Source of the DNA: Microtetraspora sp. NBRC 13810
Lineage (GTDB): Bacteria; Actinomycetota; Actinomycetes; Streptosporangiales; Streptosporangiaceae
Length of the DNA: 64,000 nt
Reading direction: 5' to 3'
NCBI RefSeq assembly: GCF_030268685.1
Contig: NZ_BSRQ01000002.1
Span: forward strand, 186,001 to 250,000
This document shows positions 42,851 to 52,277 of the stretch, piece by piece. The notes beneath the pieces are model-generated. The model had not been told where the DNA came from. It saw nothing but the letters and a program-made list of their open reading frames with translations, and searched no databases. The translations under genes were made by a program, and so were the position numbers. How positions within the stretch are numbered: the first letter of the stretch is position 1; each line of letters begins with the position of its first letter.

Positions 42851-42871
42851 CATCACGAAATGTCGGTGATG
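42851..42871 (+). terminator. Weak hairpin after the degenerate kinase gene
   Basis: CATCAC and GTGATG flank a nine-base loop and are followed by the T-rich GTTGTTTCT. The surrounding 60 bases are markedly AT-rich for this genome, so they may equally hold the promoter of the azole RiPP genes. Confidence 0.35.
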
Positions 42872-43050
42872 GTTGTTTCTGGCATGCATGACCGATGATG
42901 GAGAATCTGGAGCACGAGACGGTCTCCCCTACCTTGTGGTCCTGCCATCGATCTGGCGCTTCTCCGGCGGCCGTGCCGGCCGTGCCGGCCGTTCGAGACG
43001 TTCACTCCGACGGGTCCAGATGCCCGCCCCTTCGCATCAGGAGGACTGTG

Positions 43051-43374
43051 ATGACGGTGGAAGCGTTCAGCGAGAACACCCTCGACGCGAACGCCCTCGG
43101 CTGGGACCTCGCCCAGCGCAGACGGTTCGGCGAGCTGACCGCCCGTTCGTGGTCCGACGCCGGGCTCAGGCTCCGCTACGAGCGCGAGCCCGTCTCGGTC
43201 CTGACCGAGTTCGGCATCGCGCTCGCCGACGGGGCGCGGGTTCCCGCACTGCCGCCCCGGCCCGCGGCCGAGCTGGTCATCGAGAGCTTCGACGTGGCGG
43301 CGCCGCCCCCGCCCCCGTGCCTGATCAACTTCTGCTTCTGCCTGGCGGAGCACACCCCCGCGGACCCCCGGTAA
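43051..43374 (+). CDS. NHLP-type azole RiPP precursor 1 (PPPPPC...CFC core)
   Basis: A 107-residue peptide (ATG 43051, AGGAGG seven bases before). Residues 22-58 form a nitrile-hydratase-alpha-like leader (FGELTARSWSDAGLRLRYER, VSVLTEFGIAL), a known leader type for azole-forming clusters. The C-terminal core carries five prolines then Cys90, Cys95 and Cys97 (PPPPPCLINFCFCLAEHTP). The cysteines are natural substrates for the cyclodehydratase encoded 60 bases downstream; the thiazolines would be oxidised by the SagB-like enzyme. Confidence 0.88.
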   Translation: MTVEAFSENTLDANALGWDLAQRRRFGELTARSWSDAGLRLRYEREPVSVLTEFGIALADGARVPALPPRPAAELVIESFDVAAPPPPPCLINFCFCLAEHTPADPR

Positions 43375-43436
43375 CCGGCCCACGCCGCAGGACGTCTCCA
43401 CCGACGCGCGTACCGCCACCCGGGGAAAGGAAGGCC

Positions 43437-45680
43437 ATGGACGTCCGGCCAGGGTTCCGCCGCCACTTCCGGGTGGAGGCCGTGGAGGGAGAGGGTGTCT
43501 TCCTGATCTCCGAGCGCGGCCTGCACATCCTCACCGGCCGGTCGATCGAGGCGGTGGCGGGCCTGCTCGACGGCAAGCACACCGTTTCCGACATCCTCAC
43601 CGCGGTGGAACCCGACATCCCGCCCGAGCACGTCTACTACGTCATCCACCAGCTCAGAGAGCGCGGCCTGCTGGTGGACGTGGCCGAGGATTTGGAGCGC
43701 GGCACGGCCGCCTACTGGGAGATGGCGGGACGGCAGGCGGAGGCGGCGGTCGCGGGCGTGCGGAACGGCCGGGTCGACGTGGTCACGCTCGGCCGGGCGT
43801 CCGGCGGCGAGTTGTGCCGGCTGCTCGCCGCCGAAGGGGTGCGGGTCACCGGCCCGGAGGAGGGCGACCTGACCGTCGTCCTGACCGACGACTACCTCAG
43901 GGGGGAACTGGCCGAGATCAACCGCCGGCACCTGGCGGAGGGGCGGCCGTGGCTGCTCGCCCGCCCGGTCGGCTCCGTCATGTGGCTGGGGCCGGTCTTC
44001 GGGGCGGCGCCGGAGTCCGGAGAGCGGGGCGGCTGCTGGCGCTGTCTGGCGCACCGCCTGGAGGGACACCGGCAGCAGCTCACCTACCTGGAGGAACGTC
44101 TGCGCAGCCCCGGCCCGCTGGCCACGCCCCTCGCGGACCTGCCGCTGACCAGGGACGCGGGGGTGCGACTGGTCGCGGCCGAGGCGGTGAAGTGGCTCGC
44201 CGGGGTGCGCGACCGGCAGCAGCACCACGTGACCACCTTCGACACCCAGTGCCTGGGCCTCACCCGGCACGAACTGCGCCGCAGGCCCCAGTGCCCCGCG
44301 TGCGGCGACGTGCGGCTGATGGCCGAGGCCGCCCGGCGCCCCGTCGAGCCCCGCCCGCGCCCCAAGACCTTCACCGAGGACGGCGGCCACCGCGCCCGCC
44401 ATCCCGAGGACGTCGCCGAACAGTACGGCCACCTCGTCAGCCCCGTCACCGGCGTCATCAGGGACCTCGTCAGAATGGACGCCGGAACCCCCTTCGCCAG
44501 GACGTACACGGCCGGGCACAACGTCGCCCGGCGGGCCCGCGACCTCGGCGCCGTCCGCAGGGGCCTGCGCAGCCAGAGCGCCGGCAAGGGCACGACCGAC
44601 CTCCAGGCGAAGGTCAGCGCCATGTGCGAGGCGATAGAACGCTACTCGGGTGTCTTCCAGGGTGACGAGGCCAGGCGCGCGGCGAGCTTCGCCGAACTCG
44701 GGGCGGACGCCGTCCACCCGAACGCGTGCATGCTCTACAGCGAGGCGCAGTACCGCACCAGGCGGGCCACGCGGCTGACCGGCAGCCACGACCACGTCAC
44801 CGACCCCCTCGACCCGGACGCCGTGATCGACTGGACGCCCGTGTGGTCGCTGACCGAGCAGCGGCACAAGTACCTGCCGACCGGCTACCTGTACTACTCC
44901 TACGAGTCCCGTCCCGCGGGTCCGGTGCACGCCTTCGCCGACTCCAACGGCAACGCGGCGGGCTCCTCACTGGAGGACGCCATCGTGCAGGGCTTCCTCG
45001 AACTCGTGGAAAGGGACGCGGTGGCGCTGTGGTGGTACAACCGCGTCCGCCGTCCCGCTTTCGACCTGGCCGGGTTCGCCGACCGCTGGATGACCGAGTT
45101 CCAGGAGGTCTACGCCGGGCTGGACCGCGAGTTGCATGTGCTCGACCTCACCACCGACCTGGGCGTCCCCGTGGCCGCCGCGATCAGCCGCCGTGCCCGC
45201 GGACCGGCCGAGGACATCCTCATGGCCTTCGGCGCCCACTTCGACGCCCGGATCGCCGTGCAGCGCGCGCTGGCCGAGCTGAACCAGTTCCTGCCCGCGG
45301 TCACCGGCGCCGGCTACCTCGTCACGGACGGCGAACAGCTCACCTGGTGGAAGCACGCGCACATGGCGGAACACCCCTACCTCGCGCCCGCCGGGCCGCC
45401 GGTGCCCGCGTCCGCGTACGACCGGCCGTGCACGACCGACCTCCTGGACGACATCGCCGCGGCCCGCGCGCTGGTCGAAACCCGCGGCATGGAGCTGCTC
45501 GTGCTCGACCAGACCCGGCCCGACATCGGCCTGCCGGTCGTCAAGGTGATCGTGCCGGGCCTGCGCCACTTCTGGCGGCGGCTCGCGCCGGGGCGGCTCT
45601 ACGACGTGCCCGTCCAGCTCGGCTGGCAGGCCGAACCCACGCCGGAGGAGCAGATGAACCCCGTGACGATGTTCCTGTGA
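43437..45680 (+). CDS. Fused TOMM cyclodehydratase (RRE/E1-like plus YcaO)
   Basis: A 747-residue protein (ATG 43437, AAAGGAAGG before). Residues 1-90 look like a PqqD-type leader-recognition winged helix. The region to about 330 is the E1-like partner with a zinc tetrathiolate (CWRCLAH and CPACGD). Residues 350-747 are the YcaO domain that activates the peptide backbone with ATP (KGTTDLQAKVSAMCEAIERY, SSLEDAIVQGFLELVERDAV). The protein ends in NPVTMFL and does not show the proline-rich PxPxP tail typical of azoline-forming YcaOs, which may affect activity or reflect a subfamily. It should convert Cys/Ser/Thr of the NHLP precursors into azolines. Confidence 0.92.
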   Translation: MDVRPGFRRHFRVEAVEGEGVFLISERGLHILTGRSIEAVAGLLDGKHTVSDILTAVEPDIPPEHVYYVIHQLRERGLLVDVAEDLERGTAAYWEMAGRQAEAAVAGVRNGRVDVVTLGRASGGELCRLLAAEGVRVTGPEEGDLTVVLTDDYLRGELAEINRRHLAEGRPWLLARPVGSVMWLGPVFGAAPESGERGGCWRCLAHRLEGHRQQLTYLEERLRSPGPLATPLADLPLTRDAGVRLVAAEAVKWLAGVRDRQQHHVTTFDTQCLGLTRHELRRRPQCPACGDVRLMAEAARRPVEPRPRPKTFTEDGGHRARHPEDVAEQYGHLVSPVTGVIRDLVRMDAGTPFARTYTAGHNVARRARDLGAVRRGLRSQSAGKGTTDLQAKVSAMCEAIERYSGVFQGDEARRAASFAELGADAVHPNACMLYSEAQYRTRRATRLTGSHDHVTDPLDPDAVIDWTPVWSLTEQRHKYLPTGYLYYSYESRPAGPVHAFADSNGNAAGSSLEDAIVQGFLELVERDAVALWWYNRVRRPAFDLAGFADRWMTEFQEVYAGLDRELHVLDLTTDLGVPVAAAISRRARGPAEDILMAFGAHFDARIAVQRALAELNQFLPAVTGAGYLVTDGEQLTWWKHAHMAEHPYLAPAGPPVPASAYDRPCTTDLLDDIAAARALVETRGMELLVLDQTRPDIGLPVVKVIVPGLRHFWRRLAPGRLYDVPVQLGWQAEPTPEEQMNPVTMFL

Positions 45681-45699
45681 GCGTTCCTGTGAGCGTTCT

Positions 45700-47085
45700 G
45701 TGAGCGCGCCATCGGCCCCGGCGAGCCCGCACGTGCGGATCGGCATGCGCGAGGACGCCGTCGTGACGCCGGGGGACGGCACGCTGACCATCACGAACCC
45801 CTTCGGCGCGGTCACGGTGCGCGGCCTGCCGCCCCGCGTCGCCTCGCTGCTGCGCGAACTGCCGGGCACGCTCGCCGGCAAGGACGACCTGGTCGCCCGG
45901 CTCGTGGCCGCGGGCGGGACGGACCAGGAGATCGCCCTGCTGCTCGTGACCCTGGACCGGCTGAACCCGATCCTGGTCCACGCGGTCGATCCCCTGCTCC
46001 GGTTCGTTCCCGTCGCCCGCGACGCGGTCCTCCGGCCGCCCGCCCTGGACCAGGGCGAAACCGTGCGGTTGTCGAGGTTCGCGCTCGTCCGCAGGTCGGG
46101 CGGGGAGCTCGTCCTGGAGTCCCCGCTGTCCAGGCACCGGGTCACGCTCACCGGCGACGCGATGCCGCTGCTCGCGGCGCTCGGCCGCGCCGTCATGGTC
46201 AAGGAGGCGCCGGAGGCGCTGAGCCGTCTCGTCGCGGCCGGGCTGGCGTACCCGGGAGACGCCGAGGAAGCGGATCCCGCGCTGCGCACCTGGGACTTCC
46301 ACGACCTGCTCTTCCACGGCAGAAGCAGATCGGGCAGGCACGACGAGCCGTTCGGCGGGACCTTCCGCTTCCTGCGGGAGCTGCCGCCGGAGCCCGCTCG
46401 CAAACCCGCGCCCACCGGCCCGGCCGTGCACCTGTACCGCCCCTCGCTGGAGGATGTCACCGCGACCGACCCGCCCTTCACCACCGTGCTCGAATCGCGC
46501 AGGTCGGTACGCGAGCCCGCCGCCGCCCCGCCCACGATCCGCCGTCTCGGCGAACTGCTCTACCGGGCCGCCGGGGTCAGGCGGGTCTCCGGACCGGCCT
46601 CCGGCGTGCCGTACGAGACCAGCGGCAGGCCGTACCCGGGGGGTGGCGCGATGCACGAGCTGGAGCTGTATCTCGTCGTCGGCAGGTGCGCGGGACTGGA
46701 CCCGGGCGCCTACTACTACGACCCGTTCGCCCACCGCCTCATCGCACTGCCCGCCGGCGCCCGGGACGCGGACGCGATGCTGGCCCAGGCCGGCGCCGCG
46801 GCGGGCGGCCTCGTCCGGCCCGACGTCCTCATCACGATCACGGCGCGCTTCCGGCGGATGGCGTGGAAGTACTCCGGCATGGCCTACGCCACCACGCTGA
46901 AGAACGTCGGCGTGCTCTACCAGACCCTCTACCTGGTGGCCACCGCGATGGGCATGGCCCCCTGCGCCCTCGGGGGCGGCGACGCCGACCTGGCCGCCCG
47001 CGCCTTCGGCCTCGACTGGGCGACGGAGTCGTCGGTCGGCGAGTTCCTCATCGGCGAGGCCCCGCACGGTACGGCCGGTCCGTGA
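45700..47085 (+). CDS. SagB/ThcOx-type FMN dehydrogenase
   Basis: A 461-residue protein from GTG 45700. The C-terminal half (about 255-461) is the nitroreductase-like FMN domain: VLESRRSVREPAAAPPTIRR, PYPGGGAMHELELYLVVGRC, YYYDPFAHRL and KNVGVLYQTLYLVATAMGMA. The N-terminal half is the extension usual for azole dehydrogenases such as ThcOx and BcerB-like enzymes. It oxidises azolines to aromatic azoles. A short direct repeat (TGAGCGTTC) lies between it and the cyclodehydratase gene. Confidence 0.9.
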   Translation: MSAPSAPASPHVRIGMREDAVVTPGDGTLTITNPFGAVTVRGLPPRVASLLRELPGTLAGKDDLVARLVAAGGTDQEIALLLVTLDRLNPILVHAVDPLLRFVPVARDAVLRPPALDQGETVRLSRFALVRRSGGELVLESPLSRHRVTLTGDAMPLLAALGRAVMVKEAPEALSRLVAAGLAYPGDAEEADPALRTWDFHDLLFHGRSRSGRHDEPFGGTFRFLRELPPEPARKPAPTGPAVHLYRPSLEDVTATDPPFTTVLESRRSVREPAAAPPTIRRLGELLYRAAGVRRVSGPASGVPYETSGRPYPGGGAMHELELYLVVGRCAGLDPGAYYYDPFAHRLIALPAGARDADAMLAQAGAAAGGLVRPDVLITITARFRRMAWKYSGMAYATTLKNVGVLYQTLYLVATAMGMAPCALGGGDADLAARAFGLDWATESSVGEFLIGEAPHGTAGP

Positions 47086-47185
47086 CATCCGTCATGGGCG
47101 GTGGATGTCGTCTGCATCTGCCCGTGACCGGACGGATCCGAAATCGTGAGAGCCGACAGGCCCGCAGCCGGGAGGGGAGCGCCTG

Positions 47186-47497
47186 ATGGCCGAGAGCATC
47201 TACATCCTCGGAGACGAGGACCGCAGGAAGTTCGCCAGACTGATCGCGGCGGCCTGGAGCGACGGCGCGCTCCGCGACCGCTACGAGAGCGAGCCGAGAA
47301 GCGTGCTGGCCGAGTTCGGCATCGACTACCCCGCCCACGCGCCGACGCCGCCGCTGCCGCCCAGACCGGAGGGCGACTTCGAGATCACCCGCCTGGAACC
47401 TGCCGCGGGCGCCGAAGACGGCACGACCTTCGGGACGGGTTCCACGCTCCCGCCGGCAGCGCCGTACCGGGACCGCGAGCCTGGAGGGCCACGCTGA
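47186..47497 (+). CDS. NHLP-type azole RiPP precursor 2 (cysteine-free core)
   Basis: A 103-residue peptide (ATG 47186, GGGAGGGG upstream). Residues 12-48 form the same leader type as precursor 1 (KFARLIAAAWSDGALRDRYE, VLAEFGIDYP). The tail has no cysteine but several Thr and Ser (GTTFGTGSTLPPAAPYRD), so any heterocycles would be oxazoles or methyloxazoles. It is the last biosynthetic gene of the set and lies 100 bases after the dehydrogenase. Confidence 0.82.
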   Translation: MAESIYILGDEDRRKFARLIAAAWSDGALRDRYESEPRSVLAEFGIDYPAHAPTPPLPPRPEGDFEITRLEPAAGAEDGTTFGTGSTLPPAAPYRDREPGGPR

Positions 47498-47621
47498 GGA
47501 CAGAGCGAGCAGCTGGCCATAAGGGGACGAATCGACCGCCCGTCAGTGGTTGATCGAGACCCGGGAAGACGGCACGATCAGTGTGAAGCCATGATGCACC
47601 GGAACATACTGAGAGGCCGCC

Positions 47622-48773
47622 ATGGCTCACCAGGGCGAAGGACAGATCAGGTGGCTGTCCAGAGGCGTCATCGCGGTGACCGCGGCGCTCTGGGCGCTCA
47701 CCCCGCTCGCGTGCCTCGTCACCGGCGACGTGGACCGGGCCCTGCTGTCGGGGATCCTGCTCGGCGGCCTGCTGGTCGTCTACGCGCGTCTGGTGGTCAG
47801 GCAGATCAGGGGAGCCGCCCCGGCGGCCCGCCCGCTCCGGACCTTCGCCTGTTTCGCGGCGGTCGTCTACGGGGCCCTCCCGTTCCTCGGCTCGGTGTGG
47901 ATCTACACCCCGTTCATCGTCGCCACGGCGGGACTGCTCCTGCTCCGGTTCCGGCTCGCCGTGACCGTGCTCGTCGCCGTCGCCGTGGCCGAGTTCCCGC
48001 TGAGCCGGGCGTTCCAGGATGCCGCGCCCCTGGCCGCGCTCCAGAACAGCGCCGGTGTGTTCGCCGCCGCCGTCGTCGCCTTCGGGCTCGTCCGCTACGC
48101 CGCCTCGGTACAGGAGCTCCGCGACATACGGGCGGCGCTGGCGGAGGCGGCCGTGGACCAGGACCGGACCCGCATGGCAGGGGAACTGCACGACCTGCTC
48201 GGCCAGACGCTGGCCGCGATCACGCTGAAGACGGAACTGGCCGTGGCCCTGCTGGACCGGGACAGAGAACGGGCGATCGAGGAGGTCGAGTCGGCGATCG
48301 CCATCGCCGGCGAGGCCCGCGCGCAGATCGGCGACGTCGTGGCGGCCAGGAGCTCGCTCGACGTGGGGGCGGAGCTGTCCACGGCCATCGCGCTGATCGA
48401 GCTGACCGGCGCCCGCTGCGACCTGCGCCTCGGCATCAGCGAGATCGACGAGCAGACCGGCGACGCACTCGGCTGGGTCGTGCGCGAGGCGGCGACCAAC
48501 ATCGTCAGGCACAGCGACGCCCGGCACTGCCTCATCGAACTCGGCAGCCGGGAAGGACGCGTCCACCTGCTGATGCGCAACGACGGAGCCGGCCGCGAAC
48601 CGGGCAGGCGGCGCGGCTCGGGCCTCGCCGGGCTCCTGCGGAGAGTGCAGGGACTCGGCGGAGCCCTTCAAGCCGGCCCGGCCGGTGACGACGGGTTCGA
48701 GGTGCGCGTGTGGCTGCCTGTCGTACCCGACCGGGAGAAAGTGGTGACCGTTGATTCATGTCCTGCTGGCTGA
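47622..48773 (+). CDS. NarL-family sensor histidine kinase
   Basis: A 383-residue kinase with about five transmembrane helices in residues 10-165, a HisKA_3 helix with the phosphoacceptor His190 (MAGELHDLLGQTLAAITLKT) and a HATPase with VVREAATNIVRHSDARHC and GSGLAGLLRRVQGLGG. Its 3' end overlaps the response regulator start by 23 bases. It probably regulates the azole RiPP cluster just upstream or senses its product. Confidence 0.92.
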   Translation: MAHQGEGQIRWLSRGVIAVTAALWALTPLACLVTGDVDRALLSGILLGGLLVVYARLVVRQIRGAAPAARPLRTFACFAAVVYGALPFLGSVWIYTPFIVATAGLLLLRFRLAVTVLVAVAVAEFPLSRAFQDAAPLAALQNSAGVFAAAVVAFGLVRYAASVQELRDIRAALAEAAVDQDRTRMAGELHDLLGQTLAAITLKTELAVALLDRDRERAIEEVESAIAIAGEARAQIGDVVAARSSLDVGAELSTAIALIELTGARCDLRLGISEIDEQTGDALGWVVREAATNIVRHSDARHCLIELGSREGRVHLLMRNDGAGREPGRRRGSGLAGLLRRVQGLGGALQAGPAGDDGFEVRVWLPVVPDREKVVTVDSCPAG

Positions 48774-49380
48774 GGACCACGGGATCGTCCGTGGCGCCCT
48801 GGTCGCCCTGCTCAGCCTCACCGGTGACATCAAGGTGGTGGCCGAGACCGGCAACGGCGCCGACGTCGTCAACCAGGCCCTCGCCACCGCACCCGACGTC
48901 GCCGTCATCGACATCGAGATGCCGGGGATGGACGGCATCGAGGCGACCCGGCGGCTACGTGAGGTCATGCCGGCCTGCCACGTGCTGATCCTCACCGCCC
49001 TCGCCCACACCCACCTGCTCAAACGCGCGGTGGAGGCGGGTGCGGAGGGCTTCCTCCTCAAGGACGCCCCCAGCGAACGGCTGGCCGAGAGCATCCGCAG
49101 AGTCGCCCAGGGAGAGCGCGTGATCGACGCGTCCCTGGCCCTGGCCGCGATGACCGGGCCGACGACCCCGCTCACCGACCGCGAGTCCGCGGTACTGCGC
49201 CTGATCGACACGGGCGCGAGCACCGGCGAGATCGCCGCCGCCCTGCACCTGTCGGCCGCCACGGTCCGCAACTACATCTCCAGCGTCATCACCAAAGCCG
49301 GCGCCCGGAACCGGACGGACGCCGTGCGCATCGCCATAGAGGCCGGCTGGATCGAGAGCGCCCGGACCAGACGCACATGA
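48751..49380 (+). CDS. NarL-family response regulator
   Basis: A 209-residue regulator. A stop codon two codons upstream forces the start to TTG 48751, which gives the classic MIHVLLAEDHGIVRGAL opening. The phosphorylation site is Asp54 (VAVIDIEMPGMDG). The LuxR-type HTH at about 140-200 reads LTDRESAVLRLIDTGASTGE and LSAATVRNYISSVITKAGAR. It overlaps and pairs with the kinase. Confidence 0.92.
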   Translation: MIHVLLAEDHGIVRGALVALLSLTGDIKVVAETGNGADVVNQALATAPDVAVIDIEMPGMDGIEATRRLREVMPACHVLILTALAHTHLLKRAVEAGAEGFLLKDAPSERLAESIRRVAQGERVIDASLALAAMTGPTTPLTDRESAVLRLIDTGASTGEIAAALHLSAATVRNYISSVITKAGARNRTDAVRIAIEAGWIESARTRRT

Positions 49381-49620
49381 CATCTCTCCCGCCGGTCCCC
49401 TCCGCGGACGGCCCCGCCACCGTTCGTGCGAGCCGGTGGCAGGGCCGCCGCCGTCAGGCTCAGCCCCAGGTCCAGCCACGTCGCGCCATGTCGTTCACCT
49501 CCTCGAACGGGGAAGGGAATCGGCCGCCGGCTCGTGCCGTCCGGCGTAGGACCATGGTCGGCGACCCCACACACGCTCACCAGAGGGATAACCCTGAACA
49601 GCTCGACGCCAGGACGGTCG

Positions 49621-50805
49621 TCACGGCCGGCCTCGTCCGCGGCGGTGGCCCCGGCGGTCCTGCCGGGGCGTGGACCCGAGGTCGGGCGTCTTGTAGGTGA
49701 CCAGGGGGACCGTGGTGGCCACGGGCGTGGCCAGGTCGTGCTCGACGAGGTCGGCGATCACCTGTTCGATGCGCTTGTAGGCCGTCGGCGCCTCCTCGAA
49801 GAGCAGCTGGCGGTCGCCGCACACCACCAGGGACCCCACCGGCGTGCGGCGCAGTTCCTCGACCGTGTGTTTGGCCCGGCCCCGGCGCAGGGCGTCGGCG
49901 CGCGACATCTTGCGGCCCGCGCCGTGCGCCACGGAATGGCAGGCGTCCGGCCCGGCGTGCCCGGCAACGAGGTAGGAGGGGGTGCCCCGGGTACCGGCGA
50001 TGAGCACGTCGCGGCCGTCCCCCGGTGCCGCTCCCTTGCGGTGCAGGTAGAGCCCGTCGCGGATCTCGACCAGGTTGTGGCACTGGTCGACGATCGGCTC
50101 GGCGGGCTCGGCCCCCAGGGCATGGGCGACCCGGGCGGCCATCAGCCGCCGGTTGAGCGACCCCCAGCGTACGGCGTCGTCGTGCGCCGCCAGGTAGGCG
50201 CCGGGGTCAGGGGCGGGGCCCGCGCCGTGGACTTCGGTGTGCGCCCGCAGGATCCGCTCGCCCAGTCCCCGGGAACCGCTGTGGACGACGAGGACGAGGT
50301 CTCCGGCGGCGACCCCGAGACGGCTCGCGTGCCCCGGCTCGAAGACGGCGCCGATCCGCGCCAGCTCGACGAAGTGGTTACCCCGGCCGACCGTCCCGAG
50401 GCCCTCGGTGTGCCCGGCGGGAACCCCGCCCTCCATGACGGCCCAGGCCGGATCGCCGGCATCCCGCTCCGGGTGCAGCGCGCGGTCGAGGTCGGGGAAC
50501 CGGGCGGCGAGCTTCTCGGGTACGGCGCGCTTCAGTGCGATGGGGAACACGGCGATGCCGCAACCGATGTCGGAGCCGACCAGGAACGGGTACAACACGC
50601 TCGACGCCATGGCGGCGCCGACAGGGGCGCCCTTGCCGGGGTGCAGGTCCGGCATGGCGGCGACGTGCGTCATGCCGTCGAGGGCGGCCACCTGGTGGCA
50701 CTGCGCGAGGGCGTCGGACTCGATCCAGCTCGCGGAGGAGGCGAACACGGTCACGGTGGCCGGACCCCTGACCGGGGCGGACTCTGGTAAGGAGGGTTGG
50801 GTCAA
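49621..50805 (-). CDS. rtcB: RtcB-family RNA ligase
   Basis: A protein of about 394 residues; TTG 50805 is my best start, with later GTG codons possible. RtcB signatures are clear: metal ligands in GSDIGCGIAVF and GRGNHFVELA, VVHSGSRGLGE, and the guanylylated-histidine region HSVAHGAGRKMSR. RtcB joins 2',3'-cyclic phosphate or 3'-phosphate ends to 5'-OH in RNA repair and splicing. No archease gene or RtcR regulator is nearby. The C terminus ends in an Arg/Gly-rich tail. It converges on the response regulator across 240 bases with no visible gene. Confidence 0.9.
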   Translation of the reverse strand: MTQPSLPESAPVRGPATVTVFASSASWIESDALAQCHQVAALDGMTHVAAMPDLHPGKGAPVGAAMASSVLYPFLVGSDIGCGIAVFPIALKRAVPEKLAARFPDLDRALHPERDAGDPAWAVMEGGVPAGHTEGLGTVGRGNHFVELARIGAVFEPGHASRLGVAAGDLVLVVHSGSRGLGERILRAHTEVHGAGPAPDPGAYLAAHDDAVRWGSLNRRLMAARVAHALGAEPAEPIVDQCHNLVEIRDGLYLHRKGAAPGDGRDVLIAGTRGTPSYLVAGHAGPDACHSVAHGAGRKMSRADALRRGRAKHTVEELRRTPVGSLVVCGDRQLLFEEAPTAYKRIEQVIADLVEHDLATPVATTVPLVTYKTPDLGSTPRQDRRGHRRGRGRP

Positions 50806-50963
50806 CGACGCTCTCTTCGGTGAAAGGGCCGGACGGCATGAAGGCACCGTGGGCCTGTGCTGTCCGTCGGATGGGACATCACGTTCCCCCAACCCCTCCG
50901 CACGCGGCAAACGGTTTTCCGCCGCGCACCCCTGCCGTGGCCGGGGTCGCGCGAGGGCAGTCC

Positions 50964-52196
50964 CTACTTCGGGCGGCTCGCGATGTGGCGGTCGCGGGCG
51001 GAGGCGAGGCCGGTGAGCAGCTGGGGCGCCAGGAGGGCGAGGAGCAGGGCGACGCCGGCCGTCCAGGTGCCGGTCGCGGTGCGCAGCAGGCCCAGGGTGA
51101 GCGGTCCCGCGGCCGCGATGACGAATCCGACGGACTGCGCCATCGTGGACAGGGCGATGGTGTCCTCGGCGGTCCGGGAGCGCAGCACGATGATCGTGAG
51201 GGTCAGGGGGAAGATCGGCCCCTGGCCGAGTCCCAGCAGGATCACCCAGAGGTAGGGGGCCGCGGTCGGGGCGATGAGCAGGCCGAGCAGGCCGGCGGCG
51301 GTGAAGGCGGTCAGGAGAACGATCCACCCGCGCTGGTCCGGGCGGCGTGCCGCCAGTGTGGGCAGGACCAGTGAGACGGGGATGGCGACGAAGCCGGCCA
51401 CCGACAGCAGGACTCCGGCGGTGGCCCGGTCGAGGCCGGCATCGGTGAAGACGGACGGCAGCCAGGCCAGGGTCGTGTGATAGCTGAGCGCCTGGAGTCC
51501 CATCAGGCCGGTGACCTGCCAGGCGAGACGGTCACGCAGGAGCCGGGTCACACCACCGGGGCCGGACGGGGCGTCGTCCGGAAGGCGGGCGCTCCGGCGT
51601 AGCTGGGGTGTCCAGATGACGAGGGCGGCAAGGGCCAGGAGTCCCCAGACGGCCAGGGCGCCGGGCCAGCCGTACCCGATCGCGTCTCCGAGGGGAACGG
51701 TCACGGCGGCGGCGAGAGCGGCGGCCGATGCCAGTGCGGTGGTGTAGAGCCCGGACACCAGGCCCGCCCGATCGGGGAAGTCGCGCCGGACCAGGACGGG
51801 CAGCAGCACGTTTCCGACCGCCGCGCCGGCGCCGACCAGGACGGTGCCGGCGAACAGGACGGTGGTGGAACCGGCGAGCCACAGCGCCGAGGCCGCCGCT
51901 ATGGCGGCCAGGGCCAGGGCCAGGGTCCGCTCGATGCCCAGGCGCCTGACCAGCACGGGCGCGGCCGGGCCGCACAGCCCGAAGAACAGGACAGGAAGGG
52001 TGGTCAGTGTTCCCGCGGCCGCTCCCGACAGGCTCAGGTCACCGGTGATCGAGTCGAGGACGGTGGCCGTGGCCGCGATGGCGGGGCGCAGGTTGGCCGC
52101 GATCAGCACGATGCCGAGCACGAGGAGTACCCGGGCCAGGCGGCGGCGCGTGGGCGTGGGCAGGACCCGTTCGGGCGCCTGCGAGGGGCCGGTCAT
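50964..52196 (-). CDS. MFS permease of the CynX/NimT type
   Basis: A 410-residue, 12-helix transporter. ATG 52196 has GGAG six bases upstream; an earlier ATG at 52244 is an alternative. The first helix ends in IAANLRPAIAATATVLDSI, a pattern typical of the CynX/NimT (2-nitroimidazole/cyanate) group. Substrate unknown. It lies 80 bases downstream of the hydrolase gene, in the same direction, and may be co-transcribed with it. Confidence 0.85.
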   Translation of the reverse strand: MTGPSQAPERVLPTPTRRRLARVLLVLGIVLIAANLRPAIAATATVLDSITGDLSLSGAAAGTLTTLPVLFFGLCGPAAPVLVRRLGIERTLALALAAIAAASALWLAGSTTVLFAGTVLVGAGAAVGNVLLPVLVRRDFPDRAGLVSGLYTTALASAAALAAAVTVPLGDAIGYGWPGALAVWGLLALAALVIWTPQLRRSARLPDDAPSGPGGVTRLLRDRLAWQVTGLMGLQALSYHTTLAWLPSVFTDAGLDRATAGVLLSVAGFVAIPVSLVLPTLAARRPDQRGWIVLLTAFTAAGLLGLLIAPTAAPYLWVILLGLGQGPIFPLTLTIIVLRSRTAEDTIALSTMAQSVGFVIAAAGPLTLGLLRTATGTWTAGVALLLALLAPQLLTGLASARDRHIASRPK

Positions 52197-52277
52197 GGGG
52201 GCTCCGATCAGCGGCTGAGGGCCCCTCGGCGGATTGTCGGCCATGCCGGGGGCCCTGGGAGAACCGGGAACTCGATG

